Origin: Herbaspirillum hiltneri N3
GTDB lineage: Bacteria > Pseudomonadota > Gammaproteobacteria > Burkholderiales > Burkholderiaceae_D
Reading direction: 5' to 3'
Length of the DNA: 64,000 bases
Assembly (NCBI RefSeq): GCF_001267925.1
Contig: NZ_CP011409.1
Coordinates: 2,914,001-2,978,000, forward strand
Both the position numbers and the translations under genes were made by a program. The first letter of the stretch is position 1. Each line of letters starts with the position of its first letter. This document shows positions 38,415 to 46,352 of the stretch, piece by piece. A model generated the notes under the pieces. It ran no database searches and was not told the DNA's origin. It was given only the letters and a program-made list of their open reading frames with translations.

Positions 38415-38443
38415 TTGTATTCACAAATTGTATGCAATATAGT
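38415..38443 (+). promoter_or_regulatory. sigma70 promoter with a GntR-type operator in its spacer
   Basis: TTGTAT (38415-38420), a 17-base spacer and TATAGT (38438-38443) form a near-consensus promoter reading towards the symporter. The near-palindrome TTGTATGCAA (38428-38437) fills the spacer end and touches the -10. ATTGCATA at 38401 is a further inverted half-site. This fits repression by the GntR/FCD protein at 40022; a related ATTGTACCCTTGTAT (minus strand) lies upstream of that gene. Confidence 0.6.
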
Positions 38444-38630
38444 GAGCTTGTTCCGGCGCGTCAAAAGAATTTTCAAACAAGGACCGCCATGGACAATGGA
38501 ACAACAGCCGGAGGAGCGGCTGTGCGGTGAACAGTACAAAAGAGTACAAAAGCTGAATCAAATACAGCGGGCATACCCATATACACAAGCCTATAAGGGC
38601 GCCCATCCAGAACCACACCAGGAGACCAAG

Positions 38631-39911
38631 GTGAATCGATTTTTCAAATCTTTGTTCGGGCAGGTCGTCATCGCCCTGATTGCCGGCATCGTCGTCGGAC
38701 TGTTCTACCCTGATTTCGGCCAGAGCCTCAAACCGCTGGGCGACGGCTTCATCAAGCTGATCAAGATGATCATTCCGGTGATCGTGTTTTGCGTGGTGGT
38801 GCAAGGAATCTGCGGCGCCAGCGACCTGAAGAAGGTCGGCAGCGTCGGCGTCAAGGCCATCATCTACTTTGAAGTCGTGACCACCATCGCATTGCTCCTC
38901 GGCCTGGTGCTGGCCTTCGTGTTCCAGCCCGGTGCGGGCATGAACATCGACCCGACCAACCTCGACGCCAGCGGCTTGTCCAGCTACGTCGAGACCGCCG
39001 GCAAGGTCAGAGGCACCAGCTTCGCCGACTTCATCATGAAACTGATCCCGAGCACCATCGTGAGCGCATTCACCTCCGGCGACGTCCTCCAGGTCTTGCT
39101 GATCTCGGTCATCTTCGGCTGCGCCCTGCTGCTGATCGGCGACAAAGGCCAGCCTGCCGTCTCGCTGATCGCATCTCTGTCGGAAGCCTTCTTCAAGTGC
39201 ATGGCGTTCATCATCCGCCTGGCGCCGCTGGGGGTGTTCGGTGCGATTGCGTTCACGGTCGGCCGCTACGGCATCGGTTCGCTCAAGCAGCTCGGCATGC
39301 TGGTGCTGCTGTTCTACGGCGCGGTGATCTTCTTCGTGGTGGTGGTGCTGGGGGCGATCCTGCGCACTTCCGGACTGAGCATCTTCAAGCTGATCACCTA
39401 CCTCCGCGAAGAACTGATCGTGGTGCTGGCAACCGCTTCATCCGACAGCGTGCTGCCACAAGTCATGCGAAAGCTCGAACACATGGGCATCAAGAAGTCG
39501 ACCGTCGGCCTGGTGATCCCGACCGGCTACTCGTTCAACCTCGATGCGTTCTCCATCTATCTGACCATGGCGGCCGTGTTCATTGCGCAGGCCACCAACA
39601 CGCATCTCGCGATGGGCGACCTGCTGATGATCCTGGCGATTGCCTTGATCACCTCCAAGGGCGCACACGGCGTGCCGGGTTCGGCCATCGTGATCCTGGC
39701 GGCGACGCTGACGACGATCCCGGCGATTCCGGTGGTCGGCTTGGTGCTGGTGCTGTCGATCGACTGGTTCATCGGCATCATGCGCGCACTTGGCAATCTG
39801 CTCGGCAACTGCGTCGCCACCGTTGTGGTCGCCACCTGGGAAAAGGACATCGACAAGACCCGCGCCCGCGCCGTGCTGAACGGCGAGATCCCGGCCGCCA
39901 CATTTGAATGA
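38631..39911 (+). CDS. dicarboxylate/amino acid:cation symporter (DAACS family, DctA-like)
   Basis: A 426-residue secondary transporter with the re-entrant loop serine motif ATASSDSVLPQVM and the transmembrane motif PTGYSFNLDAFSIYLTMAAVFIAQATN, both hallmarks of DctA/GltP. The GTG at 38631 is supported by CAGGAGACCAAG. It diverges from the M20 hydrolase/lyase pair and is followed by the GntR gene, so it probably imports a C4-dicarboxylate or acidic amino acid for that pathway. Confidence 0.93.
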   Translation: MNRFFKSLFGQVVIALIAGIVVGLFYPDFGQSLKPLGDGFIKLIKMIIPVIVFCVVVQGICGASDLKKVGSVGVKAIIYFEVVTTIALLLGLVLAFVFQPGAGMNIDPTNLDASGLSSYVETAGKVRGTSFADFIMKLIPSTIVSAFTSGDVLQVLLISVIFGCALLLIGDKGQPAVSLIASLSEAFFKCMAFIIRLAPLGVFGAIAFTVGRYGIGSLKQLGMLVLLFYGAVIFFVVVVLGAILRTSGLSIFKLITYLREELIVVLATASSDSVLPQVMRKLEHMGIKKSTVGLVIPTGYSFNLDAFSIYLTMAAVFIAQATNTHLAMGDLLMILAIALITSKGAHGVPGSAIVILAATLTTIPAIPVVGLVLVLSIDWFIGIMRALGNLLGNCVATVVVATWEKDIDKTRARAVLNGEIPAATFE

Positions 39912-40021
39912 CATTGCTGAATAGCGTGTCCGCTTGAGGTCGCAGGATGGACGGCAAAAATACAAGGGTACAATTCGGTGTCTTGCCCGAAACCGCCTTA
40001 CACGATAAAACCGTCCATCCT

Positions 40022-40708
40022 ATGACCGAAGCAGCACATCCTCCCGACAGTTCAGAAGCGATCGCGCGCGACATCACCATCGCCATCGCCGAACAGCGTC
40101 TTCCACCCGGGGCAAAACTCCGCGAAGAAGCGCTGGCGCGCGTCTACCGGGTCAGCCGCACCAAGATCCGCGCGGCGCTGGTCATGCTGGCCAAAGACAA
40201 GCTGATCGACCTGATCCCGGACAAGGGTGCATTCGTGAGCAAGCCGACCGTGGAAGAAACGCGCAACATCTTCTTCGTGCGGCGCACGCTGGAAGCTGCC
40301 ATGGTGAGGGAATTCGTCGCGCGTGCGACCGCCGCTGACTACGCCACGCTGGAAGCCCACCTGCGCGAAGAACGCCGCGCCATCGAAGAAAACAATCCGC
40401 AAGTGCGCTCGACCCTGTTGAGCGACTTCCACATCCTGCTGGCGAACATCGTCGGCAACGATGTCCTGACCGATATCCTGGTCAAGCTCGCCGGCCGCAG
40501 TTCGCTGATCACCATGCTGTATCAGTCGACCCGCGACGCGATCTGTTCGACTGAAGAACATTGCGCATTCATCGCCGCCGCCAAGGCCGGCAAGGTCGAG
40601 GAAGCCGTCGAGCTGATGCTGCATCACCTGCACCACGTGGAAGAGGCGCTGGAATTCGATACGCCGTCCGATCCCAAGCGAGATCTCGCCAAGGAATTAT
40701 TGCTGTAG
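40022..40708 (+). CDS. GntR family regulator, FCD subfamily
   Basis: A 228-residue regulator with a winged helix (LREEALARVYRVSRTKIRAALVMLAKDKLIDLIPDKGAFV split over about 35-75) and an all-helical FCD effector domain. Metal-site residues are seen in the FCD part (FHILLANIVGN, HCAFIAAAKAG). ATG at 40022 is chosen; an in-frame ATG at 39947 adds 25 residues. It probably represses the adjacent symporter and lyase/hydrolase operons. Confidence 0.88.
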   Translation: MTEAAHPPDSSEAIARDITIAIAEQRLPPGAKLREEALARVYRVSRTKIRAALVMLAKDKLIDLIPDKGAFVSKPTVEETRNIFFVRRTLEAAMVREFVARATAADYATLEAHLREERRAIEENNPQVRSTLLSDFHILLANIVGNDVLTDILVKLAGRSSLITMLYQSTRDAICSTEEHCAFIAAAKAGKVEEAVELMLHHLHHVEEALEFDTPSDPKRDLAKELLL

Positions 40709-40722
40709 CTGTTGCCGCTTTT

Positions 40723-40935
40723 TTAATACGGCGTGACGGAACACCACACGCAATCAGTGCCTAGCTGCGCCAGCACGCGCAGCAGCGCATTGTCCAGTTC
40801 CGTCATGTGCGCGGCGAATGAAAACGTCAGCAATGTAGCCAATATGAAGGCCGACGCACGCTGGCGATGAAGCACGGCGGCACTGCCTGTTCGGCCATAA
40901 GTGCGCAAGAAGCGCTGTACGGATTTGCTGTCCAT
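40723..40935 (-). CDS. small hypothetical protein with one hydrophobic segment
   Basis: A 70-residue protein with one hydrophobic segment (ASAFILATLLTFSFAAHM) that could be a signal or anchor. A GGGAG lies upstream of the ATG at 40935. It ends DCVWCSVTPY with two Cys. No family is recognised. Confidence 0.45.
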   Translation of the reverse strand: MDSKSVQRFLRTYGRTGSAAVLHRQRASAFILATLLTFSFAAHMTELDNALLRVLAQLGTDCVWCSVTPY

Positions 40936-40987
40936 GGCAAGACTCCCTCAAGACAAAACGACGCAAGGGCCAGTTTGGTGCCCCTTG

Positions 40988-41200
40988 CTAGGCAACAACC
41001 AGTTTCACCACGACCAGCAGCACCGCGATGAAAATGCCGACGCCGACCACACCGGCGCCGATCACATAAAACGGATTGAACGAGGTCGCGTCCTTCTCAT
41101 AGTCCGCCAAGTGTCGCAGTCCGACAAAGGACCAGAACACCGCCGCCAGCGTGGCGAAGAAAGAACGCTTCTCTGTTCGTTTGGATTGCAGCGACGCCAT
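40988..41200 (-). CDS. DUF2970 family small membrane protein
   Basis: A 70-residue protein with FFATLAAVFWSFVGLRHLADYEKDATSFNP followed by one long helix, which is the DUF2970 pattern common in betaproteobacteria. The start has AAGGAGG at ideal distance. Function is unknown. It is 13 bp after the exporter gene on the same strand. Confidence 0.8.
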   Translation of the reverse strand: MASLQSKRTEKRSFFATLAAVFWSFVGLRHLADYEKDATSFNPFYVIGAGVVGVGIFIAVLLVVVKLVVA

Positions 41201-41213
41201 ATGAATTCCCTCC

Positions 41214-42797
41214 TTAAACAGGTAATGCGTCGACGGGCGCGCCCTTGCGGCTGCCCATCAACCTGAACAGCAACACGCCCGACACCGCGGCAATCGCAGC
41301 GGCCGCCAGCATCAACAAGGAAAATGCGTGGGCGAAGCCGGCCTGCGCGATACGCAGCGCCTCCAGGCTGTTGCCGAGCGCCGGCAAGGCGGCCGCGCTG
41401 TCGCCGGCGACGATGCGCTCAACCACGTCGGTGAAGCCGCCCGGCTGCGGCAAGTTGGCGCCGATCAATCCTTGCTTGAGGTAACTGCCGGTGCGCACCG
41501 TCAGCACGCAGCCGAGGCAGGCGATGGCCAGTACGATGGCGGCAAAACGCGTGGTGGTGCTGATGCCGGAAGCCATGCCGGTGCGTTCGCGCGGAACGCA
41601 GTTCATGATGGCTTTTTGCGTGTTGCCGTTGAGCAGCCCGGCGCCGCTGCCCGTGACCAGCATGCCAGCCAGCACCATCCAGTAACTCCCGGCGTACGCG
41701 GCAATCGCTACCAGCACATTGCCCGCGCATACCAGCGCCATGCCCAGTCCCATTACCCCGTGCAGCGGCATGTAGCGCGTCAGCGCGGCGCCGACACGCG
41801 GGAAAATCATCATCGCCAGCGCAAACGGCAGCATCGCCAGACCGGCCACGATGGCGGAATACGCGAAGGCGTTCTGCAGGTACAGCGGCAGGAAAGTCAT
41901 CATCACCTGCGCCGAGCTGGCGTAGCCGAACATCGCCAGCACTGCGCCGACAAAAGGCGCATGGCGGAACAGGCGCAGGTCGATCATCGGCCGCTTCTGC
42001 ATCAACTCCACCGGCACGAACAGGGCCAGCATCAATATCCCGCCGCCGGTGCGCAGCAGGGTCGCGGCGCTGCTCCAGCCGGCGGCGTTGGCATTGATCA
42101 ACGCCCAGATCAGGCAACCCAGGCCGCCGCTCAGCAGCAGGCTGCCCCAGGGATCGAGCCGTGCGGCAGTGGCGCTGGCGTTTTTGGACTCCGCAACCTC
42201 CCGGTACACCAGCGTGCCGAGACACAGGCACACCGGCAAATTGAGCAGGAAAATCCAGCGCCAGCCGAGCAATTGCGTGATCAAGCCGCCCAGCAAGGGC
42301 GCCACCGTCATCGACACGCCCATGCAGGCTCCCCATACCGCCCACGCATGCGTACGGTCTTTTTCAGTGTGAAAGACGTGGCCGATCACCGCCAGCGCGG
42401 AGGTCAGCAGCATTGCGGCGCCGACGCCTTTGACGGCGCGCGCGATCTGCAATGCGCCGGTCGACCAGGCTAGTCCGCAGCCCAGCGAAGCCAGGCTGAA
42501 CAAGCCGAGGCCGAGCAGCATCATGCGTTTTCGGCCGAAGCGGTCGGCCAGGCTGCCGGCCGGCAACAGCAAGGAAGCGAACGCCAGCATGTAGGCGCTG
42601 ACGATCCATTCGATGTCGCTGAAATCGGCATGCAGCGAACGCGCCACCGACGGCAGCGAGACGGCGACGATGTTGGTGTCGAGCACGATCAGCGCGCACA
42701 CGCTGGAGCAGATCAGCAGGATGTTGCGCTCCTTGCGGCGGCGTGCAGCGTCGCCGGGATCAGAGTCGTCGCGAACGGCGATGGATGGGCTATTCAT
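41214..42797 (-). CDS. MFS exporter, DHA2 family (14 helices, EmrB/QacA type)
   Basis: A 527-residue drug or metabolite exporter. LDTNIVAVSLPSVARSLHA and SLADRFGRKRMMLLGLGLF are DHA2 signatures, and the hydrophobic profile fits 14 helices. It diverges from a LysR gene that most likely regulates it. No membrane-fusion partner (EmrA) is present. Confidence 0.9.
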   Translation of the reverse strand: MNSPSIAVRDDSDPGDAARRRKERNILLICSSVCALIVLDTNIVAVSLPSVARSLHADFSDIEWIVSAYMLAFASLLLPAGSLADRFGRKRMMLLGLGLFSLASLGCGLAWSTGALQIARAVKGVGAAMLLTSALAVIGHVFHTEKDRTHAWAVWGACMGVSMTVAPLLGGLITQLLGWRWIFLLNLPVCLCLGTLVYREVAESKNASATAARLDPWGSLLLSGGLGCLIWALINANAAGWSSAATLLRTGGGILMLALFVPVELMQKRPMIDLRLFRHAPFVGAVLAMFGYASSAQVMMTFLPLYLQNAFAYSAIVAGLAMLPFALAMMIFPRVGAALTRYMPLHGVMGLGMALVCAGNVLVAIAAYAGSYWMVLAGMLVTGSGAGLLNGNTQKAIMNCVPRERTGMASGISTTTRFAAIVLAIACLGCVLTVRTGSYLKQGLIGANLPQPGGFTDVVERIVAGDSAAALPALGNSLEALRIAQAGFAHAFSLLMLAAAAIAAVSGVLLFRLMGSRKGAPVDALPV

Positions 42798-42907
42798 GTG
42801 CGAAGAAAAGATCGCGGCGAAGCGAGATGACGGAGTGGAGCGGAACGCAATGCAAAGGCATGATGCACTTCCTGGAAGGACTGGATGCGAGCCATTCTAA
42901 TACCGCC

Positions 42908-42917
42908 GATAATTATC
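42908..42917. promoter_or_regulatory. palindrome in the LysR/exporter intergenic region
   Basis: GATAATTATC is a perfect 10-bp palindrome with a T-N-A style symmetry expected of LysR sites. A second similar sequence TTAATTATCA lies at about 42955-42964, close to the LysR start. Together they suggest a recognition and activation site pair. Confidence 0.4.
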
Positions 42918-42973
42918 CTTGTTACAGTTAAAATGCAATTTAATTTCTCTCAGGTTAATTATCAAAAGATCCC

Positions 42974-43852
42974 ATGGAGCTTCGCCATTTCCGCTGTTTC
43001 GCCGCCGTCGCCGAGACGCTGCATTTTGCCCGCGCCGCCGAGCAACTCGGCATTTCGCCGCCGGCGCTGACCAAGCAGATCCAGGAAATCGAGCGCCTGC
43101 TGGATGTCCGCCTGTTCCAGCGCACCAAGCGTTCGGTGAACCTGACCTCGGCCGGCGAAGTGTTCCGGGAAGAAGCACTACGTACCTTGCAGCAAGCTGC
43201 GCGCGCCGAAGACGCCGCACGCCGCGCCGGTCGCGGCGAGATCGGCCGTATCGAAATCGGCTATATCGCTTCGGCGGCGTATTCCGGCTTGCTGCAAACC
43301 GAAGTCGCGCGCTTTCGCGCCGACCATCCGCTGGTGCAGCTCAATCTCGTCGAAGCGCCGATGGATACGCTCCCGCTCCAGGTCAGCAACGGCAGCCTCG
43401 ACCTCGCCTTCATCCGGCCGCCGGTACCCTGTCCGGCCGACGTCACTTTCCTCACCTTGCTACAGGACGATTTTGTCGTGGCGCTGCCTGAGGACTCACC
43501 GCTGGCGGAGCACGAAACCGTGCCGGCGGTCGCCCTCGCCTCGGCGAACTTCGTCTTGCCGGAGCAGGCTTCTGGCACCATGGAAGTGGCCCGGCGCGGA
43601 CGCTTCGTACCGCGCACGCTGCCCAACCCGGGCGGACTGGTGGCGGTGGTGACGCTGGTGTCCCTGGGTCAGGGCGTGGCGATTGTCCCGGCGTCGGTGA
43701 TGCAACGCGTGAACATGCCCGGCGTGACGTATCGGCAAATCGAGGGGAAGATCATTCCGGGAGCCATCGCGCTGGCTTCGCGCAAGCATGAAAAATCTCC
43801 CGTGGTGCGCGCTTTCCTGAAACAGCTGAAATCGCGTCAGGCTGACAGGTAG
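42974..43852 (+). CDS. LysR family transcriptional regulator
   Basis: A 292-residue regulator with the standard N-terminal winged helix (MELRHFRCFAAVAETLHFAR, PPALTKQIQEIERLLDVRLFQRTKR) and a periplasmic-binding-like effector domain. It faces the DHA2 exporter and probably controls it. Its 3' end overlaps the convergent cyclase gene by 16 bases. Confidence 0.92.
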   Translation: MELRHFRCFAAVAETLHFARAAEQLGISPPALTKQIQEIERLLDVRLFQRTKRSVNLTSAGEVFREEALRTLQQAARAEDAARRAGRGEIGRIEIGYIASAAYSGLLQTEVARFRADHPLVQLNLVEAPMDTLPLQVSNGSLDLAFIRPPVPCPADVTFLTLLQDDFVVALPEDSPLAEHETVPAVALASANFVLPEQASGTMEVARRGRFVPRTLPNPGGLVAVVTLVSLGQGVAIVPASVMQRVNMPGVTYRQIEGKIIPGAIALASRKHEKSPVVRAFLKQLKSRQADR

Positions 43853-45438
43853 CGCGTTACGGTCGACGGCAGGCGTCCCGGCAAGCCGCTGTGGACGCTG
43901 CTGTCGTGGAAGCGATAAGCGCCCTTGCCGGCTTTCTTGGCGGCGTACATGGCGGCGTCCGCCTTGGACAGCAACTCGTCGACGGTATGACCGTCGTCGG
44001 GATACAGCGCGATACCGATGCTCAGGCTGGTGCCGACTTCGTGGCCGCCGAGGTTGAGGTACGGCGCGCCGACGGTCTTGATCAATTTGTCGGCGATGTC
44101 GGCGATCTGGCTTTGATACTTGATGTCGGACAGCAAGACCACGAACTCGTCGCCGCCCAGGCGCGCCACCAGATCGTATTCGCGCAGGCTGGCGCACAGG
44201 CGCTGCGCCACGGCTTTCAGCAGCAGGTCGCCCACCGCGTGGCCGAGCGTATCGTTGATCGGCTTGAAGCCATCGAGATCAATGAAGAACAACGCGTACA
44301 GATTGGGGCTGCGCTTGGCGCGCGACAATTCGGCGCCGGCCAGTTCGCTGAACAGCATGCGGTTGGGAATCCCGGTCAGGTAGTCATGCGAGGCCAGCTG
44401 GTAGGCGCGCGTCTTTTCCTTTTCGAGCTGCTCGATGAGACAGATCTTTTCACGCTCCGAACGCGCCAGGCGCTCGTACAGCTTCTTGCGATGATAGGAA
44501 ATGCCGATCAGGATCAGCGTCAATGTCACCACCGCGATGGAAATGACGATGGCGTAGCGCACGTATTCGTAGTGTGATCGCGTCAGGTCCGAAACGATGG
44601 CGTCGGGATCGATGGTCACGCTCACGCTGAGCGGATAGGCGCTCAGCTTTTGCAGGTTCGTGACGCTGGAGGCGGAAGTGAATGCGGCGCTGTTGTCGCC
44701 CACCAGCAACCTGCGGTCGTTGAGTGCAACCAACGGCGCACCCGTGCCGCCATTGACCGCGATGAGATAGCCATCGCCGATCTGCTGGTAATCGTGGAGG
44801 AAGCGTCCCAAGTCGAGTATCGCAACCAGATAGCCGCGCGCGCCGCTCTTCGGCGCCTGCAATGCGATCAGCATCGGCATGCGCCAGTTATGGCTGTCGG
44901 TCTTGCCGAACAAAATCGTGCCGGCTTCAGGCGCTTCCGCACCGGCAGCCGCTTGCGGGTAGGCGCGTTCCAGCAGCCGCGCGAATTCGCTTTCTTCGGG
45001 AAGTCCGGCGGAGGAATAGCGCAGCCGCATCTGCGCGTCGAACACGGCGGCGCGGACATAGGCGCTGTCGCCGTTGAACAGCAGGCCCAGATACTCGGCC
45101 GCGCTCGCGTCGCCGTCGAGGACTTTGCTGCCGACGGCGGCATATTGCCCGGCACGGCTGAGGCGGTCATTGAGATTGGCGGCCATGATGGCAGCCATGT
45201 TGTGGCTTTCGGAGGAGGCGCTTTCCACGGCCAGCTTCTTTTCGCTGGCGACGTGCGTCATGGTGATGCCCCAGATGACCACCAGCACCAAAGAGGACAG
45301 CAGCACGAAGCAGGCGGACAGGCCCCAGCCATCCTGAATCAGGATCCTGGGCCATTTTGCCTTGAATGAAAATCCGCGCCGCAATTTACCTCCGTAAATG
45401 CCTGGGGTTGGAAAGTACCGGTGCGTCCTTGTAGCCAT
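43837..45438 (-). CDS. membrane diguanylate cyclase (GGDEF)
   Basis: The protein makes cyclic di-GMP. It has two membrane helices (about 35-58 and 300-322) around a periplasmic Cache-like sensor, a short coiled coil, and a GGDEF domain with active site RLGGDEF. REYD five residues before GGDEF is an intact RxxD inhibitory site. There is no EAL domain. The start is uncertain: ATG at 45438 (533 residues) has no clear ribosome site, and a GTG at 45522 is in frame. Confidence 0.9.
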   Translation of the reverse strand: MATRTHRYFPTPGIYGGKLRRGFSFKAKWPRILIQDGWGLSACFVLLSSLVLVVIWGITMTHVASEKKLAVESASSESHNMAAIMAANLNDRLSRAGQYAAVGSKVLDGDASAAEYLGLLFNGDSAYVRAAVFDAQMRLRYSSAGLPEESEFARLLERAYPQAAAGAEAPEAGTILFGKTDSHNWRMPMLIALQAPKSGARGYLVAILDLGRFLHDYQQIGDGYLIAVNGGTGAPLVALNDRRLLVGDNSAAFTSASSVTNLQKLSAYPLSVSVTIDPDAIVSDLTRSHYEYVRYAIVISIAVVTLTLILIGISYHRKKLYERLARSEREKICLIEQLEKEKTRAYQLASHDYLTGIPNRMLFSELAGAELSRAKRSPNLYALFFIDLDGFKPINDTLGHAVGDLLLKAVAQRLCASLREYDLVARLGGDEFVVLLSDIKYQSQIADIADKLIKTVGAPYLNLGGHEVGTSLSIGIALYPDDGHTVDELLSKADAAMYAAKKAGKGAYRFHDSSVHSGLPGRLPSTVTRYLSA

Positions 45439-45706
45439 CGCTGCAGGAAACAAATGCAAGCGAAATGCAAGCGGCATGCCCGCCAAACCATTGTAGACAC
45501 AAACCACGCCGTGGTCTGTCACCCGAATGGACTAGCCCCGCCATAAAAACAACGAGCAGCCTGTGAGAGTGCCGGGCAGCAAGAATGTTCCTGCGGCGGC
45601 GCGCTTGATGTGTGTTACAGGAACGGAGCTACCCCCTGGCGCCCGCAGTGCAGACGGGCGTGCACGACCGCACGCCGCGTTGCAGAGGGCCTGTGCGGAA
45701 GATTGA

Positions 45707-45991
45707 TCAGACGCTGTAAGTGACCGTGCGTATCGGCTGTTGCTGGCCAATCGGCATGATGGTTTGCAGGGCGTCGAACTCCGCCAGGATCAGCTCGGCC
45801 TGGTAGCAATGCGTGTTGGCGGATTTGAGGGCGTTGCGGAAAGCCTTGAGGGTGGCCGGCTTCGGTACGCCGCCGCGCCCCTTGTTGGCGCGCACGGCGT
45901 CGGCAACAATATCGGAGAGCAACGCGTCGGCGCAATTTTGCGCTTCCTTGAGCTGCACCAAACAATCGAGCAAAGCGAGAGTCTTATCCAT
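45707..45991 (-). CDS. hypothetical 94-residue protein
   Basis: A soluble, mostly helical protein starting MDKTLALLDCLVQLKEAQNC with GAGGTG upstream. It has three Cys and no membrane segment. No family is recognised. It stands alone between the cyclase and the helicase genes. Confidence 0.5.
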   Translation of the reverse strand: MDKTLALLDCLVQLKEAQNCADALLSDIVADAVRANKGRGGVPKPATLKAFRNALKSANTHCYQAELILAEFDALQTIMPIGQQQPIRTVTYSV

Positions 45992-46352
45992 GGCAGCACC
46001 TCAGAGGAAAGTTGTTGAAGGGAAATTCTAACCAAACGTTTATGGCTTGCACAAGCACTTCCTGCACCAAACCTGCAATATCATGAGTAGCTTGGAAGCC
46101 GCGCCAGTTCTGGCATTGCAGCATAATCACGGATTCGCGTCGCGAGCAACCAGACCAGTATAGGCAGCCGTTCGGAAGAATCCATTGTCGGTCTTTCATC
46201 ACTTTGAAAATCATTTTTCCCGGACCGGAATCGTGTCCCGGGAAGCGCCCTTTTTGCGCCCTCTTCACGTCCCCTTTTTTGTAACGGCCGCCGGAGACTG
46301 TATAAAAAACCAGTAAAATAACTTCTTTTTTGCCGCCGCCTCAAGGCTCAGG
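45992..46352. other. intergenic region upstream of the helicase
   Basis: About 360 bp, less GC-rich than its surroundings, holding no gene I can support. Short open frames on the minus strand have no ribosome site and odd composition. It contains the helicase promoter. Confidence 0.5.
46279..46306 (+). promoter_or_regulatory. putative sigma70 promoter of the helicase gene
   Basis: TTGTAA (46279-46284), a 16-base spacer and TATAAA (46301-46306) lie 47 bp before the helicase ATG. Confidence 0.5.

Noticed and set aside
46081..46344. Minus-strand open frame upstream of the helicase
   Set aside because: No ribosome site, basic odd composition and overlap with the helicase promoter.
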